Of a stretch of DNA of 64,000 nucleotides, positions 53,605-63,001 are shown piece after piece. Within the stretch, counting starts at the first letter, position 1; each line of letters starts with the position of its first letter. The position numbers were made by a program, and so were the translations under genes. Origin of the DNA: Desulfosediminicola flagellatus (GTDB taxonomy: Bacteria > Desulfobacterota > Desulfobulbia > Desulfobulbales > Desulfocapsaceae); contig NZ_CP050698.1 in NCBI RefSeq assembly GCF_005116655.2, forward strand, positions 1,704,501-1,768,500. The letters run 5' to 3'. The notes beneath the pieces were generated by a model that saw nothing but the letters and a program-made list of their open reading frames with translations, made no database searches and was not told the DNA's origin.

Positions 53605-54257
53605 AATAATGTCGATTTTACCTGAATAAATGTATTAATCCCGTTGTAAAAGAACCAGACGGAAAAAAACAGAAGAAATGAGCCACAACTACCGATAAGT
53701 ATTTTGTAATGGGTATCATTAAAGAAATGCTTACCTCTGGCAATGCCGAAAGATACGAGAGCATACCAGCTGAGATCAGCGAGAATATGGCCAATGAAGA
53801 ACACTCCTACACCAATAAAGCCATACTCCAGGGTCTGTAGAATATAACCGAGTCCGATAGTGGCCCACCATAGCAGCCAGAACGGGTTGATCAGGCTGAG
53901 CAGGGCACCTGTAAAGACAAGATTCTTTTTTCTTTCGTTGCTTGCTTCGGTGATGAGTTTCATGGATGGCAGACTACGCAACATCGATATTGCCATCATC
54001 AGCAGAATAGCACCGCCAATGGTGGAGATCAGAATAAAGACGAGAGGAAGTTTTAGAAGCGGGGCCAGGCCGGCGGCAAGACCTATAACGAGAAAAAGTT
54101 CCAGCAGGCCATGACCAAATATCATCAGTGGACCTGTCCTGACTCCTCGATGGACTGTCTCACTAATAGTAACAGTTAGTAGTGGTCCAGGCATTAGGGC
54201 ACCTGAAAGTGCAAGCAGAAAGGAAGAAAAGAAAATGGTAGTTAAGCTAATTATCAT
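53601..54257 (-). CDS. LysE/RhtB-family amino-acid exporter
   Basis: 218 residues from the ATG at 54257 (the open frame to 54314 has no ribosome site and adds a non-conserved segment). Six hydrophobic segments and the LysE signature SGALMPGPLLTVTISETVHRG (about 17-37) with NPFWLLWWATIGLG (about 142-155) identify the family. It exports amino acids or related metabolites. The substrate is undetermined. Confidence 0.88.
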   Translation of the reverse strand: MIISLTTIFFSSFLLALSGALMPGPLLTVTISETVHRGVRTGPLMIFGHGLLELFLVIGLAAGLAPLLKLPLVFILISTIGGAILLMMAISMLRSLPSMKLITEASNERKKNLVFTGALLSLINPFWLLWWATIGLGYILQTLEYGFIGVGVFFIGHILADLSWYALVSFGIARGKHFFNDTHYKILIGSCGSFLLFFSVWFFYNGINTFIQVKSTLL

Positions 54258-54770
54258 AAAAGAAGTTTTGTTAAATTCAAGAATGAGCGTACTATAATAA
54301 ATGGATAGCATCACCTCAAGCTACGTTTCGATTTTGATTTAGCTGACTAATAGAACATGTGTAACAGTTTCGGACCTGTGATTATACATGTTTCTTAACC
54401 AGTTGGAATTGTTGGATGCAAATAAATATCTGTAAAATAGGGTTCTCCAGGTAATTCTCTTTGGCTGTTACATGTTGTGATGGTTGAATGGAATGCGTAA
54501 GAATCCGTCTGTAGGTAGTAACAAATTTTACCAGTCATACGATACGATTTCTCTGTTTTTGTTAAACTATTCCACGCAAGTGCCTGACTATTAAAAGCAT
54601 TCGTTCGCTTTTCTGGATTATTGAGAAAAGCCTGGTCATGGTTATTTGCCAGTAATGCTGAATGCTCCTGAGTAAGTGTGGTAGCGAGCAAATACTAACG
54701 ATCCGGCGGATTATTGCCAATACTATTGAATTTTTCACGCGCTGATTTCGAGCGGTAATATATTTTATTT
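54258..54770. other. Intergenic region upstream of the efflux operon
   Basis: About 510 bp. A minus-strand frame at 54395-54691 has no ribosome site and starts with TTG. No -24/-12 or other clear promoter was recognised. The region is AT-rich near 54735-54770, where a sigma-70 promoter for the efflux operon could lie. Confidence 0.4.
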
Positions 54771-56195
54771 ATGTATTTTGATATCCGGATGTCTTTACGA
54801 CCTTTTCTGTTTGTAATATCGCTGTGGGTGATTCAATTACCACAGGCAGCTGGCGCGGTGCAAGATCACGAGCTACTGAGTTTTGTTAATCTCGCCATGT
54901 TGCAGAGTGACGCAGCTTTTACTGTGCGCGATGAAAAAATTCTGGGTTCGCTTGATATTAAAGTTGCAGAACAGCAGTTTGTTACCCGTATAGTTCCGCT
55001 AACAACCGTAGGGTTTACCCAGGGTACAGGCTCTCAGCAACTTGGGGTTGAGTTTCAACGTGATATGGAGGCGGGTACAGAAGTCACCTATGGAGTTGTA
55101 GGTAACAGGGTTGAGGAAGATAGTGATTATGTAATAGAAAACAGCCACAGCGCTAAAGCATTTGTTCGGATATCCCAAGGGATCTTCAGAAGATGGGGGC
55201 AGGAATATAATCTTACCGGGCTTGATGTGGCGAGACTGCAAAATGGTCTTAATCAGATAAGTGCAGATCATGCTTTGCAAACAATTACACTTGAGACTGT
55301 CCGAAAATATTATGCACTTCTCCTGGAAGATCATTTGCTGCAGAAAAGTCATGAAGCACTTGAACGTAGCAAAGAGCATCTTGAATCTGCTAAATCCCGC
55401 CAGTCGGTTGGTCTTGTTTCCAAAGTTGATGTGTATCGGGCTGAGCTGGCGGCATTAGCAGCGGAAAATCTCCTGCACAATCAGAAGCGAAGCAGGCAAC
55501 GTGCTCTGGATGACTTCAGGGAGCAGCTCGGGATGGAAGAAGATAGTGCACTGAATTGGCATGAATCCATACAGAAAATACTCCCTGTTTTACCTGAAGA
55601 CTGGGAAAAAAATGTAATCGCTAACCATCTGGAATGGCGTAAGTATTTGACAAATGTGGAGATTGCAAAACGTGAGATGTATAAGGTGAAGCGTGATCTT
55701 TTACCTGATGTAGATGTAAGTCTTACGCTTGAGCAACGAGGCGATGGTGACAGTATTGAAGAGGCGATTGCGTTGGATGACACCAACTGGTCTTTTCAGG
55801 TTCAGATGAATTCGCCAATTAATTCTGTAATGGAAGAAGCAGCAGTAACTCGAAAATCTATGGAGCAGGCAAAACTTCGTCGTGAAGGCAAGGCATTGCG
55901 GCGCAAGATAGTACGTGAGGTCAGGGATGGCCTAGATGATCTCAAGACTGCGGAACTCCAGCATCAGCTTAACCGGCGACAGCTGGAACAGGCTGATCTG
56001 GCCCTGGACCTTGCAAAGATCAGGTATGAAAAGGGATTAAGCGATAACCTGGATATGTTGGATGCCGAGGCAGCATTTTCGGATGCGGAGCTGGCAATTT
56101 CGAGGTCACTGGTAGCATATAATAACGCTGCAGTGCACCTTGCCTATGTAATGGGAATTCTTGATACTGACTGGTTGCGGATGTCGGTGAGGTGA
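54771..56195 (+). CDS. TolC-family outer membrane efflux protein
   Basis: 474 residues, with a signal peptide (hydrophobic run to about residue 28). The coiled-coil rich TolC pattern is seen in LESAKSRQSVGLVSKVDVYRAELAAL (about 207-232) and the repeated KIRYEKGLSDNLDMLDAEAAFSDAELAI (about 415-442) of the second half. It forms the outer-membrane duct of the tripartite system with the adaptor (56205) and MacB-like transporter. The start could be 54771 or the ATG at 54789. Neither has a strong ribosome site. Confidence 0.88.
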   Translation: MYFDIRMSLRPFLFVISLWVIQLPQAAGAVQDHELLSFVNLAMLQSDAAFTVRDEKILGSLDIKVAEQQFVTRIVPLTTVGFTQGTGSQQLGVEFQRDMEAGTEVTYGVVGNRVEEDSDYVIENSHSAKAFVRISQGIFRRWGQEYNLTGLDVARLQNGLNQISADHALQTITLETVRKYYALLLEDHLLQKSHEALERSKEHLESAKSRQSVGLVSKVDVYRAELAALAAENLLHNQKRSRQRALDDFREQLGMEEDSALNWHESIQKILPVLPEDWEKNVIANHLEWRKYLTNVEIAKREMYKVKRDLLPDVDVSLTLEQRGDGDSIEEAIALDDTNWSFQVQMNSPINSVMEEAAVTRKSMEQAKLRREGKALRRKIVREVRDGLDDLKTAELQHQLNRRQLEQADLALDLAKIRYEKGLSDNLDMLDAEAAFSDAELAISRSLVAYNNAAVHLAYVMGILDTDWLRMSVR

Positions 56196-56204
56196 GTAGC
56201 ACAG

Positions 56205-57653
56205 ATGGATGTTGGAGCGCTGAAAAAGTATGTGTTTAACTGGTTGATTCTTGGCTTGCTGGTTACTGCAGGACTCTTTTTACTTGGTGTGAAAACGTGG
56301 GTGAATCATGGCAGATCTTCTGAGGCTGGAACATTTTTTGATGTTCAGAGGGCTTCATTTAACATGAGTATCACTGAGCGTGGTATTGTTCGTCCGGCTA
56401 AAATCTCAGCCATTATATCTGAAATATCAAGTAATCAAGCCAAAATAGTCTGGTTGGTCAAGGAAGGATCTGAGGTCAAAAAAGGGCAGACAGTGGCCTG
56501 GTTTGATACTAAACCTTTTCTTGATGAAGTAGCTCGTACAGAGCAGGATTATGGGGATGCACAGGCAAGCCTGGCTGCTGCAAAGAAATTATTGCTGTTA
56601 CAGAAAGAAGAAGAAAAGGGACGTATCGAAGAGGCTGGCAGAAAAGTAGAGATAGCCAAAATTGAAGCACAGAACATTAACGAAGGTGCAGGGCCTCTGG
56701 AGAGAAAACAGGTGGAGCAGAAGCTCAAACAGGCACAGCGCAGCTTCAAACTTGCACAATCTAACGTCCGGGATATGGAGGTCTTACTCAATAAGGGCCA
56801 TGCTAGTTTGCGGGAGTATGAAAAGGCTGGCGATGAATTTGAAACGGCACGTGAGCAACTCAATGTTGCAAGAGAAGAACTCAATAATTTCGATCAGTAT
56901 AAATGGCCTAAAATGGTGAGAGAGGCAGAACTTCTTGTCAATGCAGCTGAAAGTGAATTTCAGCGTGTTAACCGGACATCTGATCTGCAAATCCAGACTC
57001 GTGTCGGACAGGTGGAAAAGAGTAGGCGAAACGTACAGAACAAAATAAAATTACTGGAACAGGCGAAGAACGACCTGGCTAACTGTACAGTTAAAGCACC
57101 AGCAGATGGAATTCTGCTTTACTCTGAACTGCCTCGGGAAAATGGTACGCGCAAGATTCAGATTGGTGATTCTGTCTGGGTTGGTCAGACCTTTTTAGAG
57201 GTTCCTGACACTACAGATCTCGTGGTTGAAACGCAGATACGTGAAATTGATGTTGCCAAAATTTCAGAAGGAATGGAAGCAACAATAGAGCTGGATGCAT
57301 TACCCGGTACTGTGATCCGCGGCCGTGTTGAAAGTGTAGCTTCACTCGCCGAAGATGATAATAACAATAATAACATTCGTAGATTTTATGCCCGCATTCA
57401 AATTTTGGAAGGAGTTGACAAAGTGCATGTCGGCATGTCTGCCACCACAGAGATAATCCACAAAAGAATTACCGATGCCATAGTTATTCCGGCTGGAGCT
57501 GTAGTGTTTCATAATGATAAAACTATGGTTTACAAGGCTGAGGGAAATGCACTTGAACTTGTAGATGTCGATCTGGGTGCGCAGGGAGTGAGATGGGTGC
57601 AGGTGCTTAACGGGTTGGACGAAGGTGATCGCGTGAGTGGTGCTTTGTTTTAA
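56205..57653 (+). CDS. HlyD/MacA-type periplasmic adaptor
   Basis: 482 residues: membrane helix (about 12-32), first half of a lipoyl-like domain (about 50-95, SEISSNQAKIVWLVKEGSEVKKGQTVAWFD), a long coiled-coil hairpin (about 100-290) and the second lipoyl half plus beta-barrel (about 290-470, VKAPADGILLY, GMEATIELDALPGTVIRGRVESV). The lipoyl halves are of the RND/MacA type. It begins 9 nt after the TolC stop and links outer-membrane duct and ABC permease. Confidence 0.88.
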   Translation: MDVGALKKYVFNWLILGLLVTAGLFLLGVKTWVNHGRSSEAGTFFDVQRASFNMSITERGIVRPAKISAIISEISSNQAKIVWLVKEGSEVKKGQTVAWFDTKPFLDEVARTEQDYGDAQASLAAAKKLLLLQKEEEKGRIEEAGRKVEIAKIEAQNINEGAGPLERKQVEQKLKQAQRSFKLAQSNVRDMEVLLNKGHASLREYEKAGDEFETAREQLNVAREELNNFDQYKWPKMVREAELLVNAAESEFQRVNRTSDLQIQTRVGQVEKSRRNVQNKIKLLEQAKNDLANCTVKAPADGILLYSELPRENGTRKIQIGDSVWVGQTFLEVPDTTDLVVETQIREIDVAKISEGMEATIELDALPGTVIRGRVESVASLAEDDNNNNNIRRFYARIQILEGVDKVHVGMSATTEIIHKRITDAIVIPAGAVVFHNDKTMVYKAEGNALELVDVDLGAQGVRWVQVLNGLDEGDRVSGALF

Positions 57654-57723
57654 TTTTGGAACATCAAGGTATTTCAGTATTCCACATGCATCTGATCATC
57701 CCGATGCAACACATTCATTTAAT

Positions 57724-57737
57724 GTTCTCATGAGAAC
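57724..57737. promoter_or_regulatory. Perfect 14-bp palindrome before the ABC ATPase gene
   Basis: GTTCTCATGAGAAC is a perfect inverted repeat ending 2 bp before the ATG at 57740. A protein bound here, or a hairpin in the mRNA, would cover the ribosome site and could tune ATPase translation relative to the adaptor. Confidence 0.35.
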
Positions 57738-57739
57738 TC

Positions 57740-58423
57740 ATGTTTCTTAAAGCAACTGATATAAGCCGTAGCTACGCGCTAGGTGGAAGGCAGGTCCATG
57801 CACTTGAAAAGGTATCTCTTGAGGTTGCTGAAAGTGATTTCCTTATTGTGACTGGGCCGAGTGGTTCCGGGAAATCCACTTTGCTTAATATCCTCAGCGG
57901 CTTCGATCACCCAACAACCGGAGATGTCGAATATAAGGGCAATTCGTTATTTATTCCAGGCAAGCTTGATGTTGCCCGCGTCCGTAACAGTTCTTTCGGA
58001 TTTATCTATCAGACGCCTCACTTGATTGCAGATAAGACTGTGTTGGAAAATGTTGCTTTGGCTTTTCATTACGGGGAGTGGGTCGAACGCAAAGAGGTTG
58101 AGCGACGGTGTAGTCAGTTGCTTGATTATGTCGGACTTGGGAATTTAATTGATAGGCATCCTGCAACATTGTCAGGTGGTGAGATGCAGCGGGTAGTTTT
58201 TGCCAGAGCACTTGCACGTGAGCCTGACATCATCTTTGCTGATGAGCCAACCGGAAGTCTGGATGAAAATAACTCAAAAAATATACTGGGTATGTTGAAA
58301 CAACAGACGAGGCAGGGCAGGGCGGTAGTCATGGTGACACACGAAGCAGATGCAATCAGTTATGGTACATCATATCTGTCATTGCAGAAAGCCAGAGCCG
58401 GGGTGAGCGAGGTGTCTGGGTGA
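57740..58423 (+). CDS. MacB/LolD-type ABC transporter ATPase
   Basis: 227 residues: Walker A GPSGSGKST (about 38-46), Q-loop QTPHL, signature LSGGEMQRVVFARAL (about 142-156) and Walker B DEPTGSLD (about 166-174), with the DEPTG-SLD and T-H-E switch of MacB/LolD group ATPases. It is coupled to the permease by a 4-nt overlap (GTGA) and provides energy for export. Confidence 0.93.
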   Translation: MFLKATDISRSYALGGRQVHALEKVSLEVAESDFLIVTGPSGSGKSTLLNILSGFDHPTTGDVEYKGNSLFIPGKLDVARVRNSSFGFIYQTPHLIADKTVLENVALAFHYGEWVERKEVERRCSQLLDYVGLGNLIDRHPATLSGGEMQRVVFARALAREPDIIFADEPTGSLDENNSKNILGMLKQQTRQGRAVVMVTHEADAISYGTSYLSLQKARAGVSEVSG

Positions 58424-59661
58424 GTGTCGGTTTGTATCTGCTCGATATTATAGACGCCTTTGCAAGCATTCGCCGCAGACCGCTCAGGTCATTGTTAAGC
58501 AGCCTGGGAATTGGGATAGGTATAACGGCACTGATCGCCATGTTGTCAATTAGTGAAGGTGCTAAGCAAAAAACGCTGGCAAAAATCACATCGCTTGGGA
58601 CAGATACTTTACGGGTGGAGGAATCAACAACGGCAGCACGTTCTGAAAAGGCTACTGTCGCTAATCTGTCATCGGGCCTGACCATGACAGATGTTGAGCA
58701 GCTGCGATTATGGCTTGGAGATAATGGCAGTGTCGGTGCCTATGAGCGAAGGGAAAACCGTGTTGTATCAACAGAAATATTATCCTCGAATGCTACCGTA
58801 GTAGGTGCTTCATGGCAGTGGTTTGCAGCTGAAAAACTTACTTTGAACTGGGGAAGGGTGTTTGATCCTATCGATGAGAAATCCGCCATGAATTACTGTG
58901 TGGTTGGTGATTCAATAGCCAGGGAACTGCATATTGCTCGTGGATCAATCTTGAAAGTTGATGGTATCGCCCTGACTGTGATCGGCGCGCTGAGCCCGAG
59001 GGGGAGTTTGTTGACTGAAGGTACAGGCTTGTCTGCACTTAATTTTGATCGGGCAGTTATATTGCCGATTACAGCCCTTGTGGATAATACATCTGTATAC
59101 GGAGCCCGGAGGCTGGATGGTATGGTGGTGCTGCTGAACAGCAAACTTGAACAGCATATCCTGCAGACAGCAGAGCAGTTACAGCATATGTTGTTGCGCA
59201 CTCATAGAGGGGTGCAGGATTTTAGAATGGTAGTTCCTTTTACTTTATTGAGTGAAGCACGGGAGAGTCAGCAGATATTCTCTCTGGTGATGGGGGCTAT
59301 TGCGGGGCTTTCGCTCCTCGTCGGAGGCATTGGGGTTATGAATGTAATGCTCGCAAATATCTCGGAGCAGACACGGGAGATAGGTCTTCGAATGGCTCTG
59401 GGGGCAAGCCGGGGTCGTATTGTCTGGCTGTATTTGTGGAACTCGATGTTACTCACTCTGTCAGGAGGAGTCTGGGGAACATTAGGAGGAGTAGTGCTTG
59501 CGTATGCTATACAATTTTATGCGGGATGGGATATTGCTTTTTCAGTGTTTGCGATAGTAATGGCCCCGATGTCAGCATTGGTGACCGGGCTTATCTTTGG
59601 TCTTCATCCTGCCATGAGAGCGGCCGATCTTGATCCTGCAGTTGCCTTACGAGAGTCGTGA
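58420..59661 (+). CDS. MacB-type ABC transporter permease
   Basis: 413 residues with GTG start inside the ATPase stop (GTGA overlap). One N-terminal membrane helix (about 20-40), a large periplasmic domain (about 55-260) and three C-terminal helices. The FtsX-like signature GGIGVMNVMLANISEQTREIGLRMALGASRGRI is at about 300-335. Together with TolC and the HlyD-like adaptor it forms a MacAB-TolC-type exporter of unknown substrate (macrolide, peptide, lipopeptide or toxin). Confidence 0.92.
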   Translation: MSVGLYLLDIIDAFASIRRRPLRSLLSSLGIGIGITALIAMLSISEGAKQKTLAKITSLGTDTLRVEESTTAARSEKATVANLSSGLTMTDVEQLRLWLGDNGSVGAYERRENRVVSTEILSSNATVVGASWQWFAAEKLTLNWGRVFDPIDEKSAMNYCVVGDSIARELHIARGSILKVDGIALTVIGALSPRGSLLTEGTGLSALNFDRAVILPITALVDNTSVYGARRLDGMVVLLNSKLEQHILQTAEQLQHMLLRTHRGVQDFRMVVPFTLLSEARESQQIFSLVMGAIAGLSLLVGGIGVMNVMLANISEQTREIGLRMALGASRGRIVWLYLWNSMLLTLSGGVWGTLGGVVLAYAIQFYAGWDIAFSVFAIVMAPMSALVTGLIFGLHPAMRAADLDPAVALRES

Positions 59662-59806
59662 CTCAGGAGCCTGGCAGGGAATGACTTTTCTACGAGGATT
59701 CGCTTTGCTTGCTTATCAACTAACCTCTTCATTATTTTCAAAAAATATTACTCACATAAGGCGTGTTTCGGGGACTCACCTGAGCTTTGAAATATCTATT
59801 TCTAAC

Positions 59807-60343
59807 CTATCCTTTCATTCTGTTTGCCTTATTGGTCATCTCTTTTTTCAGTAGCAGAACCAGGCTGGCTGCTTTAGGGTGTCCTTCTTTCTGTGCCAGT
59901 TCCCACCAGTAGAGTGCTTTGTCAAGATCTTGTTGAACTCCTAAGCCTTGAGCATACAGGTGTCCGATACTTATATGTGCATCGAAATATCCCTGGCTGG
60001 CTGCAACTTTGTAGCATGTCATCGCTTTCTGGTAGCTTCGGTCAGTTCCCTTCCCTGTATTGTACATAATCCCAAGTAACAGGTTGGCATGGGCGACAAT
60101 TTTTGCATCAGCATTTTCATGATCCACTATGCGCTGATACCAGTATTTCGCTTTTGAATAATCCTGTTTTACACCGTTACCAGTAGCATAGAGATGGGCT
60201 ACGTAACTCTGTGCGTTTACATCACCGTGTTGGGCACGATCGAAAATCGGTTTACCGGATATTATGGAAGCGTGGACGGAATGAGTGGAGCACAGCAGGA
60301 AAATGAGAGCTACAAGGATATGTCGCAAAGCTGGAGATACCAA
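59807..60343 (-). CDS. Secreted Sel1-repeat protein
   Basis: 178 residues from TTG at 60343, supported by GAGG at 8 nt. An N-terminal signal peptide (ALRHILVALIFLLCSTHSVHA) precedes about three to four Sel1-like (TPR-type) repeats with the pattern AxxxLAxxYxxGxGVxxDxxKAxxWYxxA (about 35-165). Such proteins mediate protein-protein contacts in the periplasm. No operon partner is evident. Confidence 0.8.
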   Translation of the reverse strand: MVSPALRHILVALIFLLCSTHSVHASIISGKPIFDRAQHGDVNAQSYVAHLYATGNGVKQDYSKAKYWYQRIVDHENADAKIVAHANLLLGIMYNTGKGTDRSYQKAMTCYKVAASQGYFDAHISIGHLYAQGLGVQQDLDKALYWWELAQKEGHPKAASLVLLLKKEMTNKANRMKG

Positions 60344-61303
60344 AATATAACCTCAAATTCAAATTTTTGGATTATTAACCAGAAGTGCCATTGTCTAGCT
60401 AATTTGAAAAATTACAAATGTCTGTAATTCCATAATAAGGTAACAACATATCAATGATCTATATAAGATCAGGAAAAAAACGCAAGGTTTGAGTGTGATT
60501 ATGCGTATTAAAATACAACCCTGTGGTATCTGTTCTACTTGACAATGAAATTTTTGTATTGTGAGGATAGCATGGCATAACAATGAGATGTGTGATGTGC
60601 GACTATTTTCCCTGACTATTCTGGGATGCGGTTAAAAAAATAGTACGGAAATTGAATGGCACGCGATTATCTCATGATTTTGTTTCAATCAATCCTATTT
60701 GTCGAGATCAGTCGAACAGAATTAGACATCTGAGGCATGACAGAACTGTAGGACTTTTTAGGGTTAATATGACATCTCGTCTGTTTAGCAGGAATGGTTT
60801 TTCGAAGAATGAACAGGTGAAGAGTGAACATATATGGGTAAGATTTCCGGAAACTATATACAAAAGTAACTTTACCTGTCATGTAGTTTTTAACATACTG
60901 AAATGCCATACGATTGGCAGGTTGTGATGATGATCTGAAGTGTTCTTTTTGTAGTGTGTTGCGTATAGAAATATTTTCAGTGTCGATTACCTGAGTCTGA
61001 CTGCTAATTGGTTGATACTCCCTGTGAGAAACTATGTATGTTATTGCATCTGTGCAGTCTGCTTTTGCCGGAGAAGGTTCGAAATTCATTAAGTGTTCAA
61101 TTAAACAACCCTGTCAGGCGGATACCAAAAAAAATAGCGGGTAGGGTGGACTAGTGGTTTGTGGTGTTGCTATTAAATTGTTGGAGATTTAAATCCGCTG
61201 ACAGGATGGAGACATTACATTTGAGTCGGTAAGGGACCGAGGAAGGTGGTGGGTGGCCCCTTACCGGGTACTGCGTGGGATCGCATAAGAGCGATATTTA
61301 TTT
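60344..61303. other. Long intergenic region with a solo repeat terminus
   Basis: About 960 bp. A minus-strand frame (60685-61089) has an initial stretch of protein-like sequence but no ribosome site or family. A 35-bp copy of the terminus of the MITE-like element at 63002 lies at 60717-60751. A 9-bp inverted repeat (CGGTAAGGG at 61227-61235, CCCTTACCG at 61258-61266) lies in the region transcribed after the acetate carrier but lacks a T-tract. Confidence 0.45.
60717..60751. repeat. Solo terminus of family B MITE-like element
   Basis: The first 27 bp (60717-60743) are identical to the reverse complement of 63010-63036, and the following 8 bp keep most matches (GACAGAACTGTAG against GACAGGACACTAG). 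It corresponds to one end of the element at 63002-63167. The other arm is absent here. Confidence 0.7.
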
Positions 61304-61918
61304 TTAGGCTTTTGCCGCTTGCATTTGTTTTTCCTGAGCAGGTTGTGGATCAATCCAAGGCTTGCCAACAGGAAGAACGTCACGACCGAATATCTGCATG
61401 AAGATAACGTGTGCCATCATGTACCATGCATTCAGGGCGCAAAGGATAAGTACGTACGCTGCAACTTTGGTCATTGCCGGATATCCGAAATGTGCAAGGT
61501 CGAGCAGGATAAATCCGATAAGCAGCAAGGTGAAGGTCGATGCCATTGCACCGTGAATGCGAAGAGCTGCAAACCAGAGAATAGATGTATAGAGAGTCCA
61601 GACTACAAGGAACCAGCCTATATCGGTACCACTTGATTTGTAGATGCCGAAATGGTTGAGCATGAAAATAATTGAAAGTGAAATCCAGAATGCGCCGTAG
61701 GAAACAAAGGCGCTGTAGCCAAAGTTATTACCAACCTTAAATTCCTGAAAGCCGGCTATCATCTGTGCGAGTCCGCCAAACATGAAGCCAAGGGCTACAA
61801 TAGGGCCGACGCCGCATAGGCCGAGGTTATGAAGCTGGAGGATCAGGGTGGTCAGGCCGAAACCAGCCAAGCCGACTACTGCAGGGTTTGCCATTGGGGT
61901 GCCTTTTGCGTCTGCCAT
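61304..61918 (-). CDS. satP: Acetate/succinate uptake transporter (GPR1/FUN34/YaaH, SatP-like)
   Basis: 204 residues with six membrane segments. The N-terminal family signature NPAVVGLAGFGLTT lies at about 11-24. It includes the conserved N-P-x-x-x-G-L motif. GGAG precedes the ATG at 61918 by 8 nt. Members carry acetate (and succinate) as hexamers in the inner membrane. It has a sigma-54 promoter about 83 bp upstream and three activator-like palindromes beyond. The nearest sigma-54 activator is encoded 1.3 kb away (63180). Confidence 0.9.
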   Translation of the reverse strand: MADAKGTPMANPAVVGLAGFGLTTLILQLHNLGLCGVGPIVALGFMFGGLAQMIAGFQEFKVGNNFGYSAFVSYGAFWISLSIIFMLNHFGIYKSSGTDIGWFLVVWTLYTSILWFAALRIHGAMASTFTLLLIGFILLDLAHFGYPAMTKVAAYVLILCALNAWYMMAHVIFMQIFGRDVLPVGKPWIDPQPAQEKQMQAAKA

Positions 61919-62000
61919 GCTCTATTCTCCATAAAAAAGTTTGTGTGTTTCCTCTTCCCACATGCGTTGGGGATAGGCGCTTAATCATGTGAATTATAAA

Positions 62001-62016
62001 GCAAGAGTAATGCCAG
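62001..62016 (-). promoter_or_regulatory. Sigma-54 (-24/-12) promoter of the acetate carrier gene
   Basis: The minus strand reads CTGGCATTACTCTTGCTT: TGGCA at -24 and TTGC at -12 with the correct GG-GC spacing, about 83 bp from the start codon. This is the fourth match to the consensus in the window. Confidence 0.8.
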
Positions 62017-62080
62017 TATTGATATTTTGTTAAGTGTTGTTAAAACAGGAAGTTAGGGCTGGTGTTCGTGTTGTTGGAGG

Positions 62081-62183
62081 TTACAACAAAAGTTGTTAGA
62101 TATTTTTCATTCTGGTTTTTATGCTGATTTAGCACGGTTATACGACATTACAATAAATGTTGTGATTACAACAAAAGTTGTAA
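62081..62183. promoter_or_regulatory. Triple 18-bp palindromic activator sites
   Basis: TTACAACAAAAGTTGTAA (62166-62183) is a perfect palindrome with 4-bp spacer. TTACAACAAAAGTTGTTA (62081-62098) and the weaker TTACAATAAATGTTGTGA (62148-62165) are near copies. The last two sites abut end to end. They lie 65-167 bp upstream of the sigma-54 promoter of the acetate carrier, the position for an enhancer-binding protein. The activator at 63180 is the nearest candidate. Confidence 0.75.
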
Positions 62184-62320
62184 GGGGAATAGCGTTACCG
62201 GTATTGAGTGAAACACTATTTTTAAATGAAAACATATCGGAAAAGTATCTTTTAATCAGCATATTGGAGAGTAATTGAAGGTGCCGAAGGGGGGAGATGT
62301 GTGGTATGTAGAGAATGTGG

Positions 62321-62707
62321 TTACTCCTTCTTGACGCTGGCCAGGGCAAGGTAGTAGGTGCCTACAGTCAATTCGGCACAGTGATGATGGTCTGATGGCA
62401 GAGTTTCGAGATAATCAATAAGTTGAGATGGCGTTATATCCCATGATTTCTCGAGAGGTTTACCTTCAATCAATTGTGCCAGCGCATTGCAGCAGGCATT
62501 GGTATTTAAGCATCCCTCTAATTTGAACCTCAGTTGCTTGATGCAGCCGTTGTGTATTTGCAGGTAGATCGTGATTGTGTCCCCGCAATCACCCGTTTTA
62601 CTGCCATATCCATCTGGTTTATCGATAACTTCCTGTCTATCATACAAGTATGCCATTGTGAGAAATGTGTCTGAATGGTCTTGCCAGAAATCGAATTCTT
62701 TTTTCAT
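62321..62707 (-). CDS. NifU-like iron-sulfur scaffold (NifU_N domain only)
   Basis: 128 residues of the NifU N-terminal fold. Cluster-ligand Cys are seen in GDCGDT (about 39-44) and EGCLNTNACCNALAQLI (about 64-80), and in the C-terminal DHHHCAELTVGT (about 105-116). The usual IscU/NifU Asp near the first Cys is present (GDCGDT). It has no accompanying NifS/IscS or NifU C-terminal domain here. The start at 62707 has no strong ribosome site. Probable Fe-S assembly protein or a specialised variant. Confidence 0.82.
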   Translation of the reverse strand: MKKEFDFWQDHSDTFLTMAYLYDRQEVIDKPDGYGSKTGDCGDTITIYLQIHNGCIKQLRFKLEGCLNTNACCNALAQLIEGKPLEKSWDITPSQLIDYLETLPSDHHHCAELTVGTYYLALASVKKE

Positions 62708-63001
62708 GTCGTAAGCAATGTGGTTCGTTGAATAGTTATTTGATTATGCTCTTTGTATCTGTTCGTGTTTGTTGAGACTGGGCAGCTGCGTTGCTCATGT
62801 AGGTATTTCTACAGATTCAGGGGTTCCGGAGTTGAAATGGATGGGTAACGAGTTACCAGTTGAACAGGTACGGATATCACAAATACGGTGATCCTGCCAG
62901 TGTTACATTGTGGATATGGTGTGGGCTTGCAAGATGTTTTGGCCAAATAACAGTGTGTTAGCAGGATGCTTTAAAAGTTGATTGTAATACGTATATTGTG
63001 G

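Noticed and set aside
54395..54691. 98-codon minus-strand frame
   Set aside because: TTG start without ribosome site and no family. The string EKSYRM resembles EKPYRM near 27400, but the similarity is too short to use.
54706..54725. CGGCGGATTATTGCC before the efflux operon as sigma-54 promoter
   Set aside because: Spacing between GG and GC is one base too short.
60656..60675. Plus-strand TGGCACG sequence as a sigma-54 promoter
   Set aside because: The GC dinucleotide of the -12 element is missing at the required spacing and no gene follows on this strand.
60685..61089. 134-codon minus-strand frame
   Set aside because: No ribosome site, overlaps the repeat terminus and its second half has no protein-like character.
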